This document shows, piece by piece, positions 59,399-64,000 of a stretch of DNA of 64,000 nucleotides. This stretch comes from Oligella sp050920755 (GTDB lineage: Bacteria > Pseudomonadota > Gammaproteobacteria > Burkholderiales > Burkholderiaceae_B), in contig NZ_CP158480.1 of the NCBI RefSeq assembly GCF_050920755.1, forward strand, positions 2,046,001 to 2,110,000. The letters are read 5' to 3'. Position numbers and translations under genes: made by a program. The notes beneath the pieces are model-generated. The model searched no databases, was not told the DNA's origin, and saw nothing but the letters and a program-made list of their open reading frames with translations. Within the stretch, counting starts at the first letter, position 1, and each line of letters starts with the position of its first letter.

Positions 59399-61861
59399 CT
59401 AAGAACGATTCACAGAATGCACTTCAGGCATTTCTGAAATGGCACTGACTGCCTTACGTACTTGATCGCTGTCTTTAATCTCAACGGTAAATAATAAATT
59501 CGCTACACCTTGACGACTTTGCGTATTTAAACCGGCTACATTGATTTTGTGCTTGGCAAAAAGCTCGGTAATATCTCGAATCAGACCGGGTCGATCGGAT
59601 GCACTGACCGCGATATTGACCGGATAAAAACGGTCCGCTGTATTACCCCAATCCACTTCAATAATACGTTCAGGGTACTTCAAATTTAAAGCATTAAGAC
59701 TCGGACAACCCTCACGGTGAATAGTCACCCCGCGACCACGGGTAATAAAGCCGTGAATTTTATCCGGTGGTACGGGATGACAGCAACGTGCCAATTGAGT
59801 CAGCAGTGAATCCACCCCTACCACTAAAACGCCGTTTTTACTATCACTTTGGGTATGACCGTATTGCAGACGCGCCAGCACCTCATCATCCGGCCCCACT
59901 TCCTCTTGCTCGACAAAGGCTAAGCCGATATTTCTTAAACTATATTCATCCTTAGCAACGGCAACAAAAAGATCCTCGGCATGACTGAAACCCAATTTGT
60001 CAGCCAATTGCTCCAGATTGGTTGCCGTTTTACCGAGGCGTTGCAGCTCTTTTTCTACCAATTCCTGACCATTAACGATGCGCTTTTGTAATTCAATGGC
60101 ATTAAACCAGAGACGCACCTTGGCGCGCGCTCTTGGGCTGGCTAAATAAGCCAATTGTGGATTTAACCAATCGCGCGACGGCCCGCCGGATTTGGCGGCG
60201 ATAATTTCCACGGTTTGACCGGTTTGTAAAGGTGTATTTAAGGAAACCAACTGGCCGTTGACTCTGGCACCACGACAACGATGCCCTAAATCGGTATGCA
60301 AGCGATAAGCAAAATCAACCGGCGTACTCCCCTCCGGCAGCTCAATGACTCGGGCTTGCGGGGTTAATACATAAATTCGTGAAGGCGCCGCCTCAGGCGG
60401 CTCGCTTTCTTTATTTTCATCGGCCTCGGCTTTGGATGACTTAGTATCTTTGACTTTAGTGACGTCGCCTGCTCTCGTACCGGGCTCACTAATTGCGGCA
60501 GCATCAGCGGCAGCAGCGCTTGCCGTGCCTGCAGGGCCGGTAGGCATTATCGGCTTGGCGGTTTCACTGTCCAGTGCCAAATCCGTATCAGTACCACCTA
60601 ATACCTGCTCCTGAAGCTTACTCGCTTCCTGTTCGGAAATACCCTCTTCACGACGCCAAGACAGTAACTGCCGCATCCAAGAAATCTGACGATCGTAAAG
60701 ACTGGACGCCGTCGTTTCGCCCCCTTTGGCGCCCGATTCCTTATAGCGCCAATGAGCAGCCATACCATACTCGGCAAACTGATGCATTTCGTGGGTGCGA
60801 ATTTGCACTTCAAAATTACGCCCGCTTTCATCCTGTACCACGGTATGCAGAGAACGATAACCATTTGGCTTAGGACGGGCGATATAGTCATCAAACTCAT
60901 CCATCACCGGTGTCCATAATGAATGCGTCAATGATAAAACGGTATAGCAGTCGCGCTCAGTGTCAGTGATAATACGTATCGCCTGTAAATCATAAATCTC
61001 CTCGAACGAGAGATTTTTATTGCGCATTTTATTGTAAATACTGTAGATATGCTTAGCGCGTCCCGTCACTTCAGAGTGAATATTCAGTTGCTGCAGGTTT
61101 TTATTTAATTTATCAATAAAGTCCTGCACCAACGTCTCACGCTCAGTCCGGCGCACCTCCAGTTTATTGGCAATTTCACGATAAATTTCCGGCGCTAAAA
61201 AGCGGAAAGAGAGATCTTCCAACTCCCATTTAATCTGCCAAATGCCCAAGCGATTCGCTAAGGGCGCATAAATATCACGGGTTTGTTGCGCCAAAATCAA
61301 TGGGCAAGGACGCTTGGAATCACTATACCAACGCAAGGTCTGCAAACGCGAGGCCAAGCGCAAAATCACAATGCGTAAATCACTGGCAAGGGCAAGCAGC
61401 ATTTTGCGCAGCATTTCCTGCTGATCCCGTGCTTGATCGCTGTCGGTCTTTTCAGCCAGGGTCGCTTGGGCGCCGACACGGATTAAGGTGCGCGTGCCTT
61501 GTACCAAATTCAGTACTTCCAAGCCAAAGAGATCAAGAATTTCCTGGCGAATTTCATGTGCTTTTTTTGGATCGGGATCCGCCGGCAAGGAGGCTAAAAT
61601 CCCGGCAATCATTGAGGTCACATCCATTTGCAACAGCGACAAGGAATGCAGCACCCCTTTGGCATGACGCACACAAGGCTCGGTCGTAAACATGGTCTTG
61701 CCCGAGAGATGCTTTTCAGCCCACTCAATTGCCAGACGCAGTTTGGCCGCATCATCCTCACCTAAGTCCTCATAAATAGGGCTTAACCAAGACTCACTGA
61801 AATGGTGATCATCCTCACCTGCAAGCACTTTTTGAATCATATTAATGACATGAAAAACCAA
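59399..61861 (-). CDS. relA: (p)ppGpp synthetase RelA, synthetase-only type
   Basis: 820 residues. The N-terminal pseudo-hydrolase region lacks the HD metal site (CVRHAKGVLHSLSLLQMDVTSMIAGILASL). The synthetase domain has RPKPNGYRSLHTVVQ. TGS (RIYVLTPQARVIELPEGSTPVDFAYRLH), a Cys/His zinc-finger region (RCCHPVPPDKIHGFITRGRG) and a C-terminal ACT domain follow. An Ala/Pro-rich low-complexity insert (about 435-490) precedes TGS. It senses uncharged tRNA on ribosomes and makes the stringent-response alarmone. Confidence 0.94.
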   Translation of the reverse strand: MVFHVINMIQKVLAGEDDHHFSESWLSPIYEDLGEDDAAKLRLAIEWAEKHLSGKTMFTTEPCVRHAKGVLHSLSLLQMDVTSMIAGILASLPADPDPKKAHEIRQEILDLFGLEVLNLVQGTRTLIRVGAQATLAEKTDSDQARDQQEMLRKMLLALASDLRIVILRLASRLQTLRWYSDSKRPCPLILAQQTRDIYAPLANRLGIWQIKWELEDLSFRFLAPEIYREIANKLEVRRTERETLVQDFIDKLNKNLQQLNIHSEVTGRAKHIYSIYNKMRNKNLSFEEIYDLQAIRIITDTERDCYTVLSLTHSLWTPVMDEFDDYIARPKPNGYRSLHTVVQDESGRNFEVQIRTHEMHQFAEYGMAAHWRYKESGAKGGETTASSLYDRQISWMRQLLSWRREEGISEQEASKLQEQVLGGTDTDLALDSETAKPIMPTGPAGTASAAAADAAAISEPGTRAGDVTKVKDTKSSKAEADENKESEPPEAAPSRIYVLTPQARVIELPEGSTPVDFAYRLHTDLGHRCRGARVNGQLVSLNTPLQTGQTVEIIAAKSGGPSRDWLNPQLAYLASPRARAKVRLWFNAIELQKRIVNGQELVEKELQRLGKTATNLEQLADKLGFSHAEDLFVAVAKDEYSLRNIGLAFVEQEEVGPDDEVLARLQYGHTQSDSKNGVLVVGVDSLLTQLARCCHPVPPDKIHGFITRGRGVTIHREGCPSLNALNLKYPERIIEVDWGNTADRFYPVNIAVSASDRPGLIRDITELFAKHKINVAGLNTQSRQGVANLLFTVEIKDSDQVRKAVSAISEMPEVHSVNRS

Positions 61862-62068
61862 TTAATAATGTATATGTCGGTACTGAAAGGCATCAGTCTA
61901 CAACAGAAAGATATAACAATTAACTATATACTTATGTGCGATTGTGATTAGCCATAACGGCAGCGAACTACCCTGGCAACTATTGTACCGCTTACAATAT
62001 CCGGAACCTGAATTATTTTAATCGCATTGATATTTCATCAAAATTCCTATCATCAAAGGGGGCATCCG

Positions 62069-62593
62069 ATGCACGCTGAGAGTAAATCCTTATTAATTAT
62101 TTGGCATAGTCGTACCGGTGCTTCAGAGCAAGCGGCAAAAGCAGCGGCTGCGGCAGCTACGGCACTGATTGAAGAGTTGCTGACGATGGACAATCATACA
62201 CCCTATCAGGTGCTGCTAAGACAAGCGCATGAAGTGAGCTTGGCGGAATTACTTGAAGCGCAAGCCTATTTATTTTGCGCACCGGAAAATCTCGCCACTT
62301 TAAGCGGTCAGATGAAGGAGTTTTTTGACCGCTATTACTATGAGCTATTGGGAAATATCGAGGGTCGTTATTATAGTGCCATTATCGCTGCGGGTACGGA
62401 TGGAGCGGGTGCGCTAAAGCAATTACAACGCATCTGTACAGGATGGCGGTTAAATGAGGCGGTGCCTGCCATTATCCTAAATACTGCAGCCGCCACAGAA
62501 GAGCAAATACTTGCGCCCAAAAAACTCAGCCCGGAGCAAATCGTCCGGGCCGGTGAAGTGGGTGCCACGCTGATGGCGCTTATCTCAAACTAA
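62069..62593 (+). CDS. Flavodoxin-like NAD(P)H-dependent FMN reductase family protein
   Basis: 174 residues from ATG 62069 (AAAGGGGG upstream). SLLIIWHSRTGASEQAAKAAAAAA is the FMN phosphate-binding loop and AYLFCAPENLATLSGQMKEFFDRYYYELLGNIEGRYYSAIIAAG the second flavin-contact stretch. Probably a small flavoprotein reductase; substrate unknown. It converges on pncB with a 4-bp gap. Confidence 0.75.
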   Translation: MHAESKSLLIIWHSRTGASEQAAKAAAAAATALIEELLTMDNHTPYQVLLRQAHEVSLAELLEAQAYLFCAPENLATLSGQMKEFFDRYYYELLGNIEGRYYSAIIAAGTDGAGALKQLQRICTGWRLNEAVPAIILNTAAATEEQILAPKKLSPEQIVRAGEVGATLMALISN

Positions 62594-62597
62594 GCAC

Positions 62598-63809
62598 TTA
62601 ATCCACATCCCTGGCAATCGTTGCCGCCTCATCCGGCTTAGGCATATTAAACACATGCCTTAAGTAAGCCAGATAGGCCGGATCGTCGCACATGGTTTTG
62701 CTGGGCTCATCGGAAATCTTAGCCACCGGCTGGCCATTGCAACGTACCATTTTCATCACGATTTGCAAGGCCTGCACACCCATATCATTGGTCAGATTGG
62801 TCCCGATACCAAAGGAAGTTTTACAACGCCCCTTAAAGCACTCGGCGATTTTCATGGCGAGCGGGATATCCAAACCGTCGGAGAAGATTAAGGACTTATT
62901 CTTAGGGTCTACACGATGCATTTTATAGTGAGCAATCATACGCTCACCCCAATCAAAGGGATCGCCGGAGTCATGGCGCGCGCCGTCAAAAAGCTTACAG
63001 AAGTAGAGATCGAAATCACGTAAAAAAGCATCCAAGCCGTAAACATCGGATAAGGCAATACCTAAGTCACCGCGATACTCTCTGGCCCAACGCTCAAAAG
63101 CAAAAATCTGTGAATCACGTAAGCGCGGCCCCAAAGCCTGACACGCCTGCAAATACTCATGCCCCATGGTACCGAGCGGCAAGGTATCGTACTCGCGCGC
63201 AAGTAAGACATTACTGGTACCCACAAAGCAAGGACCCATTTGCTCGCGTAAGGTCTTAACAACCTCATAATGCCATTCGCGAGAAAAGCGACGACGTGTA
63301 CCGTACTCGGCCAATCGGAAAAAAGTCGCATCCGGGTCGAAGGCATGCACCTGTTCAATTTTACTTTGTAGACGGCGACGCCCCTCGCTCAGATCCATAT
63401 CCGGGTATGTATTACGGAAATAGACCTCATTAACGATTGACAGTACCGGAATCTCAAAAAGAATCGTATGTAACCAGGGACCCTTGGCCTCAATCGAGAT
63501 TTCATTAGGTGATTCACCTTCGCCGATGAAAAAATTACGCTCGGAGAGCTGAAACAGGCCCAGAAAATCCACAAAATCCGACTTAATAAAGCGTAAACTG
63601 CGCAGATAATCCAGCTCATCCTGCTTAAAGCGCAGGCTGCATAAATGCCTGACCTCATCTCGGATTTCATCAATAAAAGGACGCAAATCCACGTTTTCGT
63701 TACGACACTTGAAACGATACTCTGCATTGGCTGCCGGGAACTGATGTAGTACCACCTGCATCATGCTGAATTTATATAAATCCGTGTCCAATAATGAATT
63801 GATAATCAT
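62598..63809 (-). CDS. pncB: Nicotinate phosphoribosyltransferase PncB
   Basis: 403 residues. LLDTDLYKFSMMQVVLHQFP at the N-terminus, IEAKGPWLHTILFEIPVLSIVNEVYFR, EYGTRRRFSREWHYEVV, MGHEYLQACQALG and the phosphate site TSFGIGTNLTNDMG identify it. It makes nicotinate mononucleotide in NAD salvage. Divergent from fdxA, 146 bp away. Confidence 0.96.
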   Translation of the reverse strand: MIINSLLDTDLYKFSMMQVVLHQFPAANAEYRFKCRNENVDLRPFIDEIRDEVRHLCSLRFKQDELDYLRSLRFIKSDFVDFLGLFQLSERNFFIGEGESPNEISIEAKGPWLHTILFEIPVLSIVNEVYFRNTYPDMDLSEGRRRLQSKIEQVHAFDPDATFFRLAEYGTRRRFSREWHYEVVKTLREQMGPCFVGTSNVLLAREYDTLPLGTMGHEYLQACQALGPRLRDSQIFAFERWAREYRGDLGIALSDVYGLDAFLRDFDLYFCKLFDGARHDSGDPFDWGERMIAHYKMHRVDPKNKSLIFSDGLDIPLAMKIAECFKGRCKTSFGIGTNLTNDMGVQALQIVMKMVRCNGQPVAKISDEPSKTMCDDPAYLAYLRHVFNMPKPDEAATIARDVD

Positions 63810-63955
63810 TTCTCATCCGATAAAAAGCGCAATTAATCAATACATTATCATAGTAAAGGGTTTTCAACACTTGAGAGCTAAGGATTGGTTAAAATAACGT
63901 TAATGTATAAAGGGTGAGCTTTGATAGCCCGATTTTATTTGGAGTTGTCTTAATC

Positions 63956-64000
63956 ATGACACATGTAGTTACTGAAAACTGTATTAAGTGTAAATATACC
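63956..64000 (+). CDS. fdxA: 7Fe ferredoxin FdxA (first 15 codons)
   Basis: MTHVVTENCIKCKYT is the invariant start of FdxA-type [3Fe-4S][4Fe-4S] ferredoxins, with the first cluster Cys residues. GGAG lies 11 bp upstream. The rest is beyond the window. Confidence 0.88.
   Translation, partial: MTHVVTENCIKCKYT

Noticed and set aside
60370..60560. Ala-rich insert in RelA as a frameshift
   Set aside because: The frame stays open and the TGS, zinc-finger and ACT domains continue normally; it is a low-complexity linker.

Overview
The window looks like chromosome of a low-GC betaproteobacterium, most likely Burkholderiales/Alcaligenaceae (Oligella- or Pelistega-like; inferred). The housekeeping order supports this: trpB-trpA-accD, yciO-dapA-bamC, a fused 1221-residue indolepyruvate oxidoreductase, and fdxA next to pncB. 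The two IS families present (IS1106-like IS5 and IS21) are also common in this group.

Layout. 1-10699 is one arm of a lambda-like prophage: replication initiator with iterons, CII/Cro/CI switch, HigBA module, phage tRNA-Gly, YqaJ exonuclease, SSB, C5 methyltransferase and tyrosine integrase. It ends in a 45-bp copy of the 3' part of tRNA-His, which is the attachment site; the other end lies left of the window. 10700-38990 is a defence and competition island: a broken Tlde1-like (DUF2778) effector beside a small membrane protein, a MATE exporter, a Card1/Can2-type CARF nuclease, a Tae4-Tai4 amidase/immunity pair, the ring nuclease Csx16, an NE0113-family CARF protein with a winged-helix-like C-terminus, a type IC restriction system (hsdMSR, EcoR124I-like), an IS21 element nested in an IS5 element, a 20-repeat CRISPR array, and a complete type III-B operon (cmr1-6, cas6, a second Card1). 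There is no cas1/cas2. 39000-64000 is core genome: split-function bacterioferritin pair with bfd, the molybdate locus (modE, modABC-mop, modD), ssb, yciO, dapA, bamC, indolepyruvate oxidoreductase, gdhA, a LysR remnant cut by an IS5 copy, accD-trpA-trpB, relA, a flavodoxin-like gene, pncB and the start of fdxA.

The most interesting observation is a perfect 12-bp palindrome, CACAAGCTTGTG, found at 15883, 17029 and 38973. I found it nowhere else in the window by eye. Each copy lies upstream of one of the three CRISPR-linked transcription units: the solitary Card1, csx16 plus the CARF/wHTH gene, and the cmr operon. In each case a -10-like hexamer sits 33-36 bp from its centre. This suggests a small regulon tying together an HD-less, cyclic-oligoadenylate-making Cmr complex, two Card1 nucleases and a ring nuclease. 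The CARF/wHTH protein is a natural candidate regulator. A bacterial-competition pair (tae4-tai4) is nested in the same block.

Functionally, Cmr2 keeps its GGDD cyclase motif but has no N-terminal HD domain, so interference should depend on cyclic-oligoadenylate-activated effectors (two Card1 paralogues, perhaps the NE0113 protein) and be damped by Csx16. All product names rest on motif recognition by eye; no database search was run.
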